Origin: Comamonas sp. KCTC 72670
GTDB lineage: Bacteria > Myxococcota > Myxococcia > Myxococcales > Myxococcaceae
Direction: 5' to 3'
Assembly (NCBI GenBank): GCA_014656495.1
Contig: BNCN01000012.1
Location: 176,233-240,232 of the forward strand
Length of the DNA stretch: 64,000 bases
This document shows, in pieces, positions 8,480 through 17,776 of this stretch (position 1 is the stretch's first letter; each line of letters opens with the position of its first letter). The notes under the pieces were generated by a model. The model saw nothing but the letters and a program-made list of their open reading frames with translations. It did not search any database and was not told the origin of the DNA. The position numbers and the translations under genes were made by a program.

Positions 8480-9460
8480 ATGGCCTACGTCCTGCGGAGG
8501 TTGGGCTTCTACCTGCTGGCGGCCTGGGCGTCGCTGACGCTCAACTTCGTCATTCCCCGGCTGGCGCCCGGTGACCCGGCGTCTGCCATGTTCGCGCGCT
8601 TCGAGGGCCGCGTGCAGCCCGAGGCCATGGTCGCGCTGCGCGCCGCCTTCGGCTTCACGGACGCCCCCTGGTACCTCCAGTACGTCACGTACCTGAAGCA
8701 CCTGTTCCAGGGCGACCTGGGCCTGTCCTACGCGTACTACCCGGCGCGCGTGTCCGAGGTGATTGGCACCGGGCTGGTGTGGACGCTGGGGCTCGCGGGC
8801 TGCGCGGTCATCATCAGCTTCGCGGTGGGCTCCATGCTGGGCGTGCTCGCCGCGTGGAACCGCGGGGGGTGGCTGGACGCGGCGGTGGCGCCGGCGCTCG
8901 CCTTCCTGGGGGCCTTCCCCTACTTCTGGCTGGCCATGCTGGCCCTGTACCTCTTCGGGTTCGGGCTGGGTTGGTTCCCGCTGCGGCACGCGTACTCGCA
9001 CGACCTGGAGCCCGCGCTGTCCTTCACCTTCGCGGCGGACGTGGCGCGGCACGCCTTCCTGCCCGCGGCCTCCATCGTCATGGCGACGCTGGGCGGGTGG
9101 ATGCTGAGCATGCGCAACACCATGGTGGCCACGCTGGGCACCGACACGCTCCGGCTGGCGCACGCGAAGGGCCTGCCGCCCCGTCAGGTGATGCTGCGCT
9201 ACGCCGCGCGCAACGCGCTGCTGCCCAACGTCACCGGCTTCGGCATGGCGCTGGGCTTCGTGCTGAGCGGCTCGCTGCTGACGGAGATTGTCTTCTCGTA
9301 CCCCGGCACCGGCTACCTGCTCATCCTCGCCGTGCGCAACCAGGACTACCCGCTGATGCAGGGGCTCTTCCTGACCATCACCTTCGCCGTGCTCGCCGCG
9401 AACTTCGCCGTGGACCTGCTGTGTCTGTGGCTGGACCCGAGGACCCGCGCCCATGCGTGA
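8480..9460 (+). CDS. ABC transporter permease, DppB/OppB type
   Basis: 326 residues with about six predicted membrane helices. The ATG at 8480 is 3 bp after the binding-protein stop, with no strong ribosome-binding site, so translation is probably coupled. The N-terminus (LRRLGFYLLAAWASLTLNFVIPRLAPGDPA) and the inner-membrane EAA-like loop near LRLAHAKGLPPRQVMLRYAARNALLPN are characteristic of the BPD_transp_1 family. It forms the importer channel with the permease half of the next gene and overlaps that gene by 8 bp. Confidence 0.92.
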   Translation: MAYVLRRLGFYLLAAWASLTLNFVIPRLAPGDPASAMFARFEGRVQPEAMVALRAAFGFTDAPWYLQYVTYLKHLFQGDLGLSYAYYPARVSEVIGTGLVWTLGLAGCAVIISFAVGSMLGVLAAWNRGGWLDAAVAPALAFLGAFPYFWLAMLALYLFGFGLGWFPLRHAYSHDLEPALSFTFAADVARHAFLPAASIVMATLGGWMLSMRNTMVATLGTDTLRLAHAKGLPPRQVMLRYAARNALLPNVTGFGMALGFVLSGSLLTEIVFSYPGTGYLLILAVRNQDYPLMQGLFLTITFAVLAANFAVDLLCLWLDPRTRAHA

Positions 9461-11213
9461 CCTTCTTCGACGGCTGCTGCGTCAGCGCAAGGCGGCGGTG
9501 GGCGGGAGCATCCTCCTGGGCTTCATCGTCCTGGCCCTCATCGGCCCGTGGCTGGTGATGGACCCCACGGAGCTGGCCGGTCGCCCCCACCAGCCGCCCT
9601 CCTCCGCGCACTGGTTCGGCACCACGGGCCAGGGGCAGGACGTTCTGGCGCAGACGGTGGTGGGCGCCCGCGAGACGCTGGCCATCGGCTTCGCGGTGGG
9701 GGCGCTCGTCACGCTGCTGGGCGCGCTCATCGGCGTGACGTCCGGGTACATCGGCCGGCGCGTGGACGACGTGCTGACGCTCACGACCAACGTCTTCCTC
9801 GTCATCCCCGGCCTGCCGCTGGCCATCGTCCTGGGCGCATACCTGCCCTCGGGCCCCTTCCGCATGGTGGTGGTGCTGTCGCTGGCGGGCTGGGCCTGGA
9901 ATGCCCGCGTCTTCCGCGCCGGGGCCCTGGCGCTGCGCAACCGCGACTTCGTCTCCGCCGCGCTCGTCGCCGGGGAGAGCCGCTCGCGCATCGTCGTCCA
10001 GCAACTGCTGCCCAACATGGCGTCGCTGCTGGGCTCGTCGTTCATCGGCAACACGCTCTACGCCGTGGGCGCGCAGGTGGGCCTGGAGTTCCTCGGGCTG
10101 GGCGATGTGGGCTCGGTGACGTGGGGCACCAACCTGTACTGGGCGGGCAATGACGCCGCGCTGCTGACGCGCTCGTGGTGGGTGTTCGTGCCCACGGGCA
10201 TGTGCATCGCGCTGGTGGGCTTCTCGCTGACGCTGCTGAGCTCCGCCATCGACGAGGTGACCAACCCGGCTCTGAAGGCGCCTCCGGTGACGACCACTGC
10301 GGTGCGCTCGGCGCAGGCGGCCCCGGAGGAGGCGCAGGCTCCATCCGGCGCCCTGCTGAGCATCCGCGACGTGTGCATCGAGTACGCCACGGAGCGCGGC
10401 CCCGCGCGGGTGGTGGACTCCGTGTCCTTCGACATCGGCCCGGGCGAGGTGTTCGGCCTCGCGGGTGAGTCCGGCAGCGGCAAGTCCACGCTGGGGTACG
10501 CGCTGCTGCGCCTGCTGCCTCCGGCCGCGAGCATCACGCGGGGCCGCATCGTGCTGGATGGCACGGACGTCACGGCGCTCGATGAGCCCGCGCTGCGTGC
10601 GTACCGCTGGAGCCAGGTGTCGATGGTGTTCCAGAGCGCGATGAGCGCGCTCAACCCGGTGCTCACGCTGGGGGACCAGTTCCACGACACGCTGGCGGCG
10701 CACGGGCGCACCACTCGCGCGGCGGCGCATGCCCGCGCGCGGGAGCTGCTGGCCATGGTGGGGCTGGCGCCGCAGTTGGTGGACGCGTGGCCACACCAGC
10801 TCTCCGGCGGCATGCGGCAGCGTGTGGGCATCGCACTGGCGCTGGCCCTGGAGCCGAAGCTGGTGGTGATGGACGAGCCGACCACGGCGCTGGACGTGGT
10901 GGTGCAGAAGGAGCTGCTCCAGCGCGTGTTGGAGTTGAAGCAGCGGCTGGGCTTCGCTGTGCTGTTCATCACCCACGACCTGCCGCTGCTGCTCGCGCTG
11001 TCGGACCGCGTGGGCGTACTCCAAGGCGGCAAGCTGGTGGAGGTGGACACGGCGGAGCGCCTGCGCACGGGCGCACAGCATCCGTACACGCGCCTGCTGC
11101 TGTCCTCCTTCCCGCACCTGAGCGCGGCGGATGCGCAGGTGCCCGCCGACGTGGCGATGTCGGCGCCGGAGCACGCGGCGGCGCAGGCCACGGCCCAGGG
11201 AGGTGGACGGTGA
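9453..11213 (+). CDS. Fused ABC permease (DppC-like) and ATPase (DppD-like)
   Basis: 586 residues. Residues 1-275 form a DppC/OppC permease with several membrane helices and the EAA-type loop around LVAGESRSRIVVQQLLPN. An Ala/Pro-rich linker (about 276-300) leads to a complete ATPase: Walker A GESGSGKST, Q-loop MVFQSAMSALNP, signature LSGGMRQR and Walker B LVVMDEPTT, then THD. DppC and DppD are normally separate proteins, so the fusion is notable. No frameshift is needed to read through. The stop lies inside the first copy of a short tandem repeat (11200-11530). Confidence 0.9.
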   Translation: MRDLLRRLLRQRKAAVGGSILLGFIVLALIGPWLVMDPTELAGRPHQPPSSAHWFGTTGQGQDVLAQTVVGARETLAIGFAVGALVTLLGALIGVTSGYIGRRVDDVLTLTTNVFLVIPGLPLAIVLGAYLPSGPFRMVVVLSLAGWAWNARVFRAGALALRNRDFVSAALVAGESRSRIVVQQLLPNMASLLGSSFIGNTLYAVGAQVGLEFLGLGDVGSVTWGTNLYWAGNDAALLTRSWWVFVPTGMCIALVGFSLTLLSSAIDEVTNPALKAPPVTTTAVRSAQAAPEEAQAPSGALLSIRDVCIEYATERGPARVVDSVSFDIGPGEVFGLAGESGSGKSTLGYALLRLLPPAASITRGRIVLDGTDVTALDEPALRAYRWSQVSMVFQSAMSALNPVLTLGDQFHDTLAAHGRTTRAAAHARARELLAMVGLAPQLVDAWPHQLSGGMRQRVGIALALALEPKLVVMDEPTTALDVVVQKELLQRVLELKQRLGFAVLFITHDLPLLLALSDRVGVLQGGKLVEVDTAERLRTGAQHPYTRLLLSSFPHLSAADAQVPADVAMSAPEHAAAQATAQGGGR

Positions 11214-11530
11214 CACTGGCCCTTCAAGCGGCAACGGCACGCCAGTTCGGTGGGCGCTCAGGCGCCCATCACGGGCCCCCAGCGCGCGAAGGCGCGGCCC
11301 ACGGCACAGGGGGATGGACGATGACGTTGCCCTCGCGGGCCGCGCCTCCGCCCTCGCGCTGTGCGCATGAGCATGGCGCGTGCGGCGTCGACGCAGGCAT
11401 GAACACGAGCGACGGCCCAGCGAGGTGGACGATGACATTGCGCTCGCGGGCCGCTGCCCCACCCCGTCGCCGTGCGCATGAGCGTGGCGCCTGCGGCGTC
11501 GGCGCACGCGAGGGCGCTAGCGCAGTCCCC
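11197..11530 (+). repeat. Three degenerate ~110-bp tandem repeat units between transporter genes
   Basis: The motif TGGACGRTGAC recurs at 11205, 11315 and 11426 (spacings 110 and 111 bp), each time after a GGCCCA(C/G)GG-like stretch. Copies two and three are followed by (C/G)CTCGCGGGCCGC and then GTGCGCATGAGC. The first copy spans the stop codon of the fusion gene. The 328 bp between the two ATPase genes (11214-11541) contains these repeats and no convincing gene. Confidence 0.7.
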
Positions 11531-11541
11531 GGGAGGCACCC

Positions 11542-12537
11542 ATGAGCCAGCCCCTGCTGGAGGCCAGCGGCCTGCTGCGCACGGTCCCCGTGGGCGGCTT
11601 CCTGTCCCGCGAGCGCCGCACGCTCCTCGACCGCGTCTCCTTCACGCTGGAGCGCGGTGAAATCGTCGCGCTGGTCGGCGAGTCCGGAAGCGGCAAGTCC
11701 ACGCTGGCCCGCGTGCTCGCGCGCCTGGACTCACCCGACGCGGGCACCCTGCGGCTCGGCGGCGAGGACGTGCTCGCCAACGAGCGCGGCGGCGCGTCGC
11801 TCGCGTACCGGGGCCGGGTGCAGATGGTGTTCCAGGACCCCTTCGCCTCGCTCAACCCCGTCCACACCGTGGCCCACCACCTGGAGCGCCCGCTGCTGCG
11901 CCACGGCCGGGCCACGCGCGCCGAGCTGACGAGCCGCGTCCACGCCCTGCTCGAGTCCGTGGGCCTGACACCCGCCGCCCAGCTTGCCCAGCGCCATCCG
12001 CACGAGCTCTCCGGAGGTCAGCGGCAGCGCGTGGCCGTGGCGCGCGCGCTGGCGGTGGAGCCGGACGTCATCATCGCGGACGAGCCCACCTCCATGCTGG
12101 ACGTCTCCACGCGCCGGGGTGTGCTGCAACTGCTGCGCGGCCTGACGCGCGAGCGCGGCATCGGCATCCTCTTCATCACCCACGACCTCGCCAGCGCGCG
12201 GCACCTGGCCGACCGCGTCCTCGTCCTCTACGCGGGCAGCGTCGTGGAGTCTGGCCGGACGGCCGACGTGCTCGCGGCGCCCCGGCATCCGTACACGCGC
12301 CTGCTCCTCTCCGCCGTGCCGGACGGCGCGGACTTCCTCGACACCCCGCTCCCCGTGCGTCCGGCGTCCGGCCCGATGCCCGTGGGCGGCTGCCCCTTCG
12401 CGCCCCGCTGCCCCCACGCGGAAGCGCGCTGCAACGACACCCTTCCCCCGTCTCACGTCCACGCCGCGGACCACACGGTCCGCTGCCATCTCGATTCCTC
12501 GAAAGGAGCCTCCGACAATGCGGCAGTTCCCCAATGA
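11542..12537 (+). CDS. ABC transporter ATPase, DppF/OppF type
   Basis: 331 residues from the ATG at 11542, with GGGAGG just upstream. It has Walker A GESGSGKST (about residue 50), Q-loop MVFQDPFASLNP, signature LSGGQRQR, Walker B VIIADEPTS and a switch His in FITHD. The C-terminus has the Cys-containing oligopeptide-transporter motif GCPFAPRCPHAEARC, which marks the oligopeptide/dipeptide ATPase subfamily. It pairs with the ATPase half of the fusion protein. Its last 20 bp overlap the GH1 start. Confidence 0.93.
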   Translation: MSQPLLEASGLLRTVPVGGFLSRERRTLLDRVSFTLERGEIVALVGESGSGKSTLARVLARLDSPDAGTLRLGGEDVLANERGGASLAYRGRVQMVFQDPFASLNPVHTVAHHLERPLLRHGRATRAELTSRVHALLESVGLTPAAQLAQRHPHELSGGQRQRVAVARALAVEPDVIIADEPTSMLDVSTRRGVLQLLRGLTRERGIGILFITHDLASARHLADRVLVLYAGSVVESGRTADVLAAPRHPYTRLLLSAVPDGADFLDTPLPVRPASGPMPVGGCPFAPRCPHAEARCNDTLPPSHVHAADHTVRCHLDSSKGASDNAAVPQ

Positions 12538-13888
12538 CTTCCTGTGGGGTGTGGCCACCTCCGCCTTCCAGATTGAAGGTGCCACCCACGCCGATGGACG
12601 CGGTGAGTCCATCTGGGACCGCTTCGCCGCCACGCCGGGCAAGATCAGCGACGGCTCGGATGGCAAGGTCGCCTGCGACCACTACCACCGCTGGCGCGAA
12701 GACGTGGCGTTGATGCGCTGGCTGGGCGTGAAGTCCTACCGCTTCTCCGTCGCCTGGCCCCGCGTGATTCCCACCGGGCGCGGCGCCGTGAACGCCGCGG
12801 GCCTCGACTTCTACTCGCGGCTGGTGGACGGGCTGCTCGAAGCGGGCATCGAGCCCTTCGTCACGCTCTACCACTGGGACCTGCCCCAGGTGCTCCAGGA
12901 CCAGGGCGGCTGGCCAAACCGCGACACCGCGAGCGCCTTCGTCGAATACGCCGACGTGATGAGCCGCAAGCTCGGCGACCGCGTGTCCCGCTGGATTACC
13001 CACAACGAGCCCTGGTGCATCAGCTTCCTGGGCCACGCCAACGGCGAGCACGCTCCGGGCCACAAGAACTGGGGCGAGATGCTGGCCACCGCGCACCACC
13101 TGCTCGTGTCCCATGGCCAGGCGGTGCCCGTCATCCGCGCCAACGTGAAGAACGCGTCGGTGGGCATCACCCTCAACCTGTCCCCCGCCGAGCCCGCCTC
13201 GCCCAGCGCCGAGGACGCGGAGGCCTGCCGCCGCCACGACGGCAGCTTCAACCGCTGGTACCTCGACCCGCTCTACGGCCGCGGCTACCCGACGGACGTC
13301 GTGGAGGACTACGTGAAGGATGGCCACCTCGCCTCGTCCACGCTGCCCTTCGTGCGCGACGGAGACATGGCCACCATCGCCGTCCCCACCGACTTCCTGG
13401 GCATCAACTACTACTCGCGCGCCATCATGCGCAGCGACCGCATCCCCGAGTCGCAGAACGCGCCGCGCACGGTGCACCCGGAGCCGGAGCGCACCGACAT
13501 GGACTGGGAGGTGTACGCCCCCGCCCTCACGCGCCTGCTCCAGCACCTGCACACGCACTACCAGCCGGGCCCCATCTACATCACCGAGAACGGCTGCGCC
13601 TACGCCACCGGCCCCAGCGAGGACGGCAGGGTGCATGACGAGAAGCGCGTGGCCTACCTGCGCTCGCACCTGGAGGCGTCGCTCGAGGCCATCAACCAGG
13701 GCGTGCCGCTGGCCGGCTACTTCGCCTGGTCCCTGATGGACAACTTCGAGTGGGCCTTCGGGTACCAGAAGCGCTTCGGCATGGTCTACGTGGACTACGA
13801 CTCGCAGCGCCGCATCCCGAAGGACAGCGCCCACCTCTACAAGGCCCTGGTCGAGAAGAACGGGCTGGACGTGGAGCTCGCCGCGTGA
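12518..13888 (+). CDS. GH1 beta-glucosidase
   Basis: 456 residues, the normal GH1 length, from the ATG at 12518 behind AAAGGAG. The N-terminal signature FPNDFLWGVATSAFQIEGA is complete. The catalytic acid/base is E164 in THNEPW and the nucleophile is E357 in ITENG. No signal peptide is present, so it is cytoplasmic and would split imported beta-linked oligosaccharides to glucose. The start lies inside the end of the ATPase gene and the stop overlaps the next start (GTGA), so transport and hydrolysis are translationally linked. Confidence 0.95.
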   Translation: MRQFPNDFLWGVATSAFQIEGATHADGRGESIWDRFAATPGKISDGSDGKVACDHYHRWREDVALMRWLGVKSYRFSVAWPRVIPTGRGAVNAAGLDFYSRLVDGLLEAGIEPFVTLYHWDLPQVLQDQGGWPNRDTASAFVEYADVMSRKLGDRVSRWITHNEPWCISFLGHANGEHAPGHKNWGEMLATAHHLLVSHGQAVPVIRANVKNASVGITLNLSPAEPASPSAEDAEACRRHDGSFNRWYLDPLYGRGYPTDVVEDYVKDGHLASSTLPFVRDGDMATIAVPTDFLGINYYSRAIMRSDRIPESQNAPRTVHPEPERTDMDWEVYAPALTRLLQHLHTHYQPGPIYITENGCAYATGPSEDGRVHDEKRVAYLRSHLEASLEAINQGVPLAGYFAWSLMDNFEWAFGYQKRFGMVYVDYDSQRRIPKDSAHLYKALVEKNGLDVELAA

Positions 13889-16800
13889 ATTCGCTCGCCC
13901 TCATCACCAGCCTCGCGGTCGCGCTGACGCAGGTGCCACCGCCCGTCGGTCCGGAGACAGCGGTTCCTCCCGCCCAGTCACCCACGGTGGCGGGCCCCAG
14001 CCCCACCGAGCCCACCGCCACCGAGCCTGTCACCGACAAGCCCCTGGCGCCCGAGACGCCGCCGCCACCCGCCGACGCGCCGGTGGTGAGGGTGCCGCCC
14101 GTCAACGTCAACGCGGAGGCCCAGGCCGTCCGCGTCTACCGCGACGAGCGCGGCTTCAAGCTCCAGGTCAACGGCCGGGACTTCCCCATCTTCGGCATGA
14201 ACTGGGGCTACACGCCCATTGGCGAGAACTACCGGTACTCGCTGTGGACGCAGAAGGAGGACTTCATCCGCGCGGTGCTGCACCGCGAGATGACGCTGCT
14301 GCGCGACATGGGCGTCAACGCCATCCGGCAGTTCGACGACATCCCGCCGCAGTGGGTGACGTACATCCACAAGAACTACGGCATCTACACCGTGGTGAAC
14401 CCGCTCATGGGCCGCTACGGCACCAACGTGGACGGCGTCATGGTGCCGAACACGGACTACTCCAACCCCAACCACCGCCGGGCGCTGCTCAATGACCTGG
14501 CGCAGAAGGTGGAGAAGTACCGCGACGTGCCCGGCGTGCTGATGTGGATGCTGGGCAACGAGAACAACTACGGCCTGCACTGGACCAGCTTCGAAATCGA
14601 GGCGCTGCCCGGGCAGGAGGACACCGCCCGCGCCGAGCACCTGTATTCGATGATGGGCGAGGCCGTGCGGCTCATCAAGCAGCGCGACACGCTGCACCCC
14701 GTCTCCATCGCCAACGGTGACCTGCAGTACATCGACCTCATCGCGCGCCTGATGCCGGAGCTGGACATCCTGGGCTCCAACGTCTACCGCGGCCCCTCCG
14801 CGCGCGACCTGTTCGACGAGGTGCTGCGCAAGCTGAACAAGCCCGTCATGTTCACCGAGTTCGGCGCGGACGCCTACGACGCCAAGGCGGGCCGCGAGGA
14901 CCACCTGGCGCAGGCCGAGTACCTGCGCAAGCAGTGGGAGGAGATCTACTCCCAGGCCTACGGGCAGGGCCGCGCGCAGAACGCGCTGGGCGGCTTCGTG
15001 TTCCAGTGGGTGGACGGCTGGTGGAAGTACAACCAGGAGGCCAACCTCTCCATCCACGACACCACCGCGTCCTGGCCCAACGGCGGCTACGAATCCGACT
15101 TCGTGCCCGGCCAGAACAACATGAACGAGGAGTGGTTCGGCATCTGCGCGCTGGGGCCCGAGGACGAAGCCGGCATCGCCCGCGTCCAGCCGCGCACTGC
15201 GTACTACGTGCTCCAGGCGGCCTTCCGCATGGACCCGTACGCCCCCACCACGAACCCCGACACCATCCGCGAGCACTTCGCGTCCATCCGCCCCACGGAG
15301 ATGTCGCGTGGCTACGAGTCCTCCATGGCGCTGGCCCGCACGGACGACCTGAGCGCGGTGCGCGTCTCCAATCTGCGGCTGCTCATGGACAGCTCCCTGT
15401 CGCGGGGCAGCATCGCCACGGTGCGGCCCAACCAGGTGTCCGTGGACCACACGGAGTCCGTCTTCTTCGACCTGGCGCTCCAGCCGACCTCCGGCGTGTA
15501 CGGGCGCGCGTCGTTCAACGTCGTGGGCAACGTGGCGCAGAACCGCCTCAACAACATCTTCTACGAGAACCGCGGCATCCCCTCCGCGCCCGGCTCGGCC
15601 GGCAACCCCACCGTGGGTGGGCAGGCCCCGGTGCCCGGCGTCGGCGGCATCCCCGGCCAGCAACAGCAACCGCTGGGCCTGGACCGGCTCGCGCTGTACC
15701 AGGCCGAGTTCAAGCTCGACCGCGCGGACTTCCAGTTGGAGGGCTTCTACCGCACCGCCCACTTCCACTGGGGCGAGGAGGGCGACTTCTTCGGCCTGTA
15801 CCGCGAGGCGAACTACGGCCCCGCGCTGGACATCTACAAGGGCAACGCGCCCTTCGGCGTCGTCTTCACCGGCAAGAACGGACTGGAGGGCCTCAAGGTC
15901 GCGTTGGGCCCCGAGCTCTACTGGGGCGCCAACCCGTCCATCGTCGCCAAGTACCGCCGCAACGTGGGCCCCGTCACCCTGACGCTGATGCACCAGGAGG
16001 ACATCGCCCGCGGCGCCACCCAGCTCACCGCGTCCGTCATCCGCGAGCGCGTGGCGCGCAGGTCCACGCTGTCGCTCGGCTGGACGAAGGGCCCCATGTC
16101 GCTGGAGGTCGGCGGCATCCTCGCGGCCCCGCAGCGCGTGGGCGAGGAGTTCACCTGGTCGCGCCCCACGAACGGCCCCAGCTACCTCAACAGCGGCTAC
16201 GAGGTGATGCGGGACGAAATCCAGATGCTCGACACGCTGGGTGCCAAGGCGCGGCTCACCTACGACCTGGGCGCGGTGCGCACGTTCCTCCAGGGCTCCT
16301 ACCGCGGCCTCGTGTCGGACGGCGGCCCCGAGCAGGGCATCCTGCTGACGGGCTGGAGCCTGCGGGAGAGCGGCCGTGGCAACCACTTCGGTGGACAGGC
16401 GGGCGCCGTCATCCAGGTCGGCAGCTCGTTCCAGGTGTCCCCCAACCTGCTGTACCAGAAGCCCCTCATCGGGCCCAACCCGACCATCCAGGACGGGTAC
16501 GACGCGGAGACGGGCCGGTACTTCGCCGGCGTGCGTCCGCGCAACGTGCTGGTGGATGCCTTCACCGTGCTCGACAACCGCGAGACGCTGGGCGCCGAGC
16601 TGCTCCTCACCTTCGACCCCACGCCCGGAACCTGGTTCTGGCAGTGGGACCGCGACATGCGCGAGGACGCGCCCTTCGCGGCGGGCCTGGACATCGTGTA
16701 CCGGCGGCAGCCGACGTCGCGTGACGCGGGCATCGCCATCCTCGCGGACGGCAGCATGGTGGCCTTCGGCAACGCGCCGGTCGCCCGCGACGAGTGGGAG

Positions 16801-17211
16801 GCCACGCTGCGCGTCGTCACCAACCCGATGCCGCGGCTGAAAATCTTCGGCGCCGCCTTCGCGGGCAGCAACCAGTCCTCGGGCGAGGACTCACGGCAGG
16901 TGCAGCGCTTCGGCGTGGATGCCTCCGTGCTGTGGGACACGGTGATGCTGACGACGCAGCTGCACTTCAACAACTGGGGTCCGTACGACTACCACCGCGT
17001 CTTCAACCTCACCTACCCCATCCAGCTCGGCGGGGACCTGTCCTACGGCCTCAAGCGCCCGGTGATGGGCATGGTGACCACCCGCTTCGGCGTGCGCGGC
17101 CTGGTGCGCATGCTGGACCAGTATTCGGAAGGCCTCAGCACCAGGGCCATCGCGGAAGGACTCGAAGGCCGTGAATTCGAAATGGGCGCCTATGCCATCC
17201 TGTCTCTCTAG
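13885..17211 (+). CDS. TIM-barrel glycosidase fused to a predicted outer-membrane beta-barrel
   Basis: 1108 residues from a GTG at 13885 that overlaps the GH1 stop. A signal peptide (about 1-16) and a Pro/Thr/Val-rich linker are followed by a clan-A glycosidase domain (about 80-470) like GH2/GH5 TIM barrels: predicted acid/base E226 in LGNEN and nucleophile E325 in FTEFGAD. The remaining 600 residues have a repeated amphipathic beta-strand pattern with Gly/Asn-rich turns, as in outer-membrane barrels. The final residues (AYAILSL) lack the usual terminal aromatic. The enzyme domain would be held at the outer membrane, possibly with its own pore. The exact family and substrate are uncertain. 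Confidence 0.75.
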   Translation: MNSLALITSLAVALTQVPPPVGPETAVPPAQSPTVAGPSPTEPTATEPVTDKPLAPETPPPPADAPVVRVPPVNVNAEAQAVRVYRDERGFKLQVNGRDFPIFGMNWGYTPIGENYRYSLWTQKEDFIRAVLHREMTLLRDMGVNAIRQFDDIPPQWVTYIHKNYGIYTVVNPLMGRYGTNVDGVMVPNTDYSNPNHRRALLNDLAQKVEKYRDVPGVLMWMLGNENNYGLHWTSFEIEALPGQEDTARAEHLYSMMGEAVRLIKQRDTLHPVSIANGDLQYIDLIARLMPELDILGSNVYRGPSARDLFDEVLRKLNKPVMFTEFGADAYDAKAGREDHLAQAEYLRKQWEEIYSQAYGQGRAQNALGGFVFQWVDGWWKYNQEANLSIHDTTASWPNGGYESDFVPGQNNMNEEWFGICALGPEDEAGIARVQPRTAYYVLQAAFRMDPYAPTTNPDTIREHFASIRPTEMSRGYESSMALARTDDLSAVRVSNLRLLMDSSLSRGSIATVRPNQVSVDHTESVFFDLALQPTSGVYGRASFNVVGNVAQNRLNNIFYENRGIPSAPGSAGNPTVGGQAPVPGVGGIPGQQQQPLGLDRLALYQAEFKLDRADFQLEGFYRTAHFHWGEEGDFFGLYREANYGPALDIYKGNAPFGVVFTGKNGLEGLKVALGPELYWGANPSIVAKYRRNVGPVTLTLMHQEDIARGATQLTASVIRERVARRSTLSLGWTKGPMSLEVGGILAAPQRVGEEFTWSRPTNGPSYLNSGYEVMRDEIQMLDTLGAKARLTYDLGAVRTFLQGSYRGLVSDGGPEQGILLTGWSLRESGRGNHFGGQAGAVIQVGSSFQVSPNLLYQKPLIGPNPTIQDGYDAETGRYFAGVRPRNVLVDAFTVLDNRETLGAELLLTFDPTPGTWFWQWDRDMREDAPFAAGLDIVYRRQPTSRDAGIAILADGSMVAFGNAPVARDEWEATLRVVTNPMPRLKIFGAAFAGSNQSSGEDSRQVQRFGVDASVLWDTVMLTTQLHFNNWGPYDYHRVFNLTYPIQLGGDLSYGLKRPVMGMVTTRFGVRGLVRMLDQYSEGLSTRAIAEGLEGREFEMGAYAILSL

Positions 17212-17221
17212 TGGAGGTCGT

Positions 17222-17776
17222 ATGAAGACGTGGCTTCTGCTGGCCTGCGCCGGGGCTGTCACCGGTTGCTACGAACCGGCCAACTTCGTGTATGGCGAAT
17301 CCTTGGACGGCCTCACCCTCACGCTCCACAGCCCGGACGTCGGCATCTACCCCGACACGTCCGTGCTGGAGGACCCGAACAACCCCTTCCGCAGCAGCGC
17401 GGTGGGGGCCGACACGAAGTGGGACATCCAGTCCCAGGCCGGCAGCGTGGCCGCGTTCTACGCGTGGGCCACCGTGCTCGCCCGGGAGCCGGGAGGCGAG
17501 GCCCAGTTCTACGTGGGCAGCAACCTGCTCGGCATCTACCAGAGCGGCGCGGCCCGGCAGGAGGACCTGCCCCAGGTCCGGCTGCAGGCCATCCGCGCGT
17601 ACCAGAACATGCTCGACCTGTTCCCGACCGCGGTGACGTACGACGCCACCGGCACCTTCGCCTACGATTTGGCGACGCCCGCCTACAAGGGCATCGTCGA
17701 GATGGGCGGCATGGTGCAAGGCGGCTGGGTGCTGATGCAGACAGCCAATGGCACGGAGAGGGCGGTGCGGCCATGA
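17222..17776 (+). CDS. Small lipoprotein of the glucan locus
   Basis: 184 residues from the ATG at 17222, with GGAGG at 17213-17217. The signal peptide ends at lipobox VTGC. The mature part has no family that I recognise. It has a mixed alpha/beta composition and no Cys after the lipidated one. It lies 10 bp after the barrel fusion and overlaps the next lipoprotein gene by 4 bp, so it probably works with the surface-bound glycosidase, for example as an accessory or glycan-binding subunit. Confidence 0.55.
   Translation: MKTWLLLACAGAVTGCYEPANFVYGESLDGLTLTLHSPDVGIYPDTSVLEDPNNPFRSSAVGADTKWDIQSQAGSVAAFYAWATVLAREPGGEAQFYVGSNLLGIYQSGAARQEDLPQVRLQAIRAYQNMLDLFPTAVTYDATGTFAYDLATPAYKGIVEMGGMVQGGWVLMQTANGTERAVRP

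Noticed and set aside
6821-9454. 877-codon minus-strand open frame
   Set aside because: It lies opposite three well-supported transporter genes, its composition is His/Arg/Gln/Gly-rich as expected for an antisense reading of GC-rich DNA, and it has no recognisable motif.
11214-11541. Possible small gene in the repeat region between the ATPase genes
   Set aside because: A repeated peptide is readable as the tail of another frame, but it arises from the tandem DNA repeat and has no convincing start or composition of its own.
13978-16386. 802-codon minus-strand open frame
   Set aside because: It mirrors the glycosidase-barrel fusion, which has catalytic motifs and a clean operon fit. The antisense product is low-complexity.
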